DNA from: JBFFXF01 sp041569895 | GTDB lineage: Bacteria > Planctomycetota > UBA8108 > JACQVS01 | Length of the DNA: 5,900 bases | Direction: 5' to 3' | Assembly (NCBI GenBank): GCA_041569895.1 | Contig: JBFFXF010000364.1 | Coordinates: 1-5,900, forward strand | Shown here: piece by piece, positions 5,843 to 5,900 of the stretch | How the letters are laid out: every line of letters begins with the position of its first letter | Position numbering within the stretch: position 1 is the first letter of the stretch | Program-made: the position numbers and the translations under genes | Notes under the pieces: generated by a model | What the model was told of the DNA's origin: nothing | The model's input: only the letters and a program-made list of their open reading frames with translations | The model's database searches: none

Positions 5843-5900
5843 ACGGCGACGGTAACGACAACGGAGACGGAACACGGATACGGAGCACGAGCACGGGCCC
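5843..5900. repeat. ACGGNN hexanucleotide block running off the right edge
   Basis: ACGG-core units at 5843, 5849, 5855 (ACGACA), 5861, 5867 (seven bases), 5874 and 5880 keep the six-base period, then decay into CACGAGCACGGG. The ACGGAG/AGCACG words recall the purine-rich leader of the aconitase at 3510-3540. The block probably continues outside the window. Confidence 0.65.

Larger units (their letters stand above)
5498..5900. other. Non-coding, repeat-rich region downstream of the aconitase
   Basis: No credible gene occupies these 403 bases. The first 55 are purine-rich, with GGAGAGACC and ACGGAGAGAG, and form no clear terminator. A three-copy 9-base repeat follows at 5553-5579, then a short unremarkable stretch with a 12-base palindrome (5596-5607). 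From 5625 to the right edge most of the sequence has a 6-base period with a CGG core. Open frames crossing it encode only simple dipeptide runs such as SESESE and VGVGVG. A T5 run at 5773-5777 is not preceded by a good hairpin. The aconitase transcript probably ends here, but I cannot place the point. Confidence 0.75.

Noticed and set aside
5535..5855. Plus-strand open frame of 106 codons in the repeat region
   Set aside because: The translation is SESESE, VGVGVG and GHGHGH runs that follow directly from the hexanucleotide arrays. There is no ribosome site, and the seven-base units would shift the frame repeatedly.
4247..5875. Minus-strand open frame of 542 codons opposite the aconitase end and the repeat region
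   Set aside because: Its first part is dipeptide low complexity translated from the hexamer arrays (PTPTPT, DSDSDS) and the 9-base repeats (NLRNLRNLR). The rest is antisense to well-conserved aconitase motifs.

Overview
The window is a G+C-rich stretch of bacterial chromosome with four protein-coding genes, one of them cut by the left edge. It ends in about 400 bases of non-coding, short-period repeat. The strong G/C bias at third codon positions, the single-polypeptide aconitase of about 650 residues, the multi-BON envelope protein and the hexanucleotide-repeat spacer suggest a free-living high-GC bacterium. Myxococcota, Acidobacteriota or a related soil or sediment lineage would fit, but the sequence alone does not settle the phylum. 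No rRNA, tRNA, transposase, integrase, CRISPR or phage gene is visible.

Layout. Bases 1-282 (+) hold the C-terminal part of a nitroreductase-family flavoprotein. Its stop codon overlaps the TTG start of a complete nicotinate phosphoribosyltransferase gene (279-1640, +), so the two form a tight, probably translationally coupled pair. One base after the phosphoribosyltransferase stop lies the stop of a convergent gene (3234-1642, -). That gene encodes a secreted protein built from six BON domains. A 313-base divergent spacer (3235-3547) follows, containing a 32-base interrupted palindrome and a strong GC hairpin. It leads to a complete short-form aconitase (3548-5497, +). From 5498 to 5900 there is no credible gene: three 9-base repeats are followed by degenerate hexanucleotide arrays with a CGG core that run to the right edge.

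How the genes work together. The first pair fits NAD metabolism: the phosphoribosyltransferase makes nicotinate mononucleotide for NAD, and nitroreductases use NAD(P)H with FMN. The BON protein is probably a periplasmic stress or envelope protein. The aconitase belongs to the citric acid cycle, and nothing ties it to the BON gene except the shared spacer.

This is mainly housekeeping DNA, and I see no new multi-gene system. The points most worth a second look are the aconitase's apparent lack of the first of the three canonical iron-sulfur cysteines, the long dyad between the divergent genes, and the 6-base-periodic spacer at the right edge.
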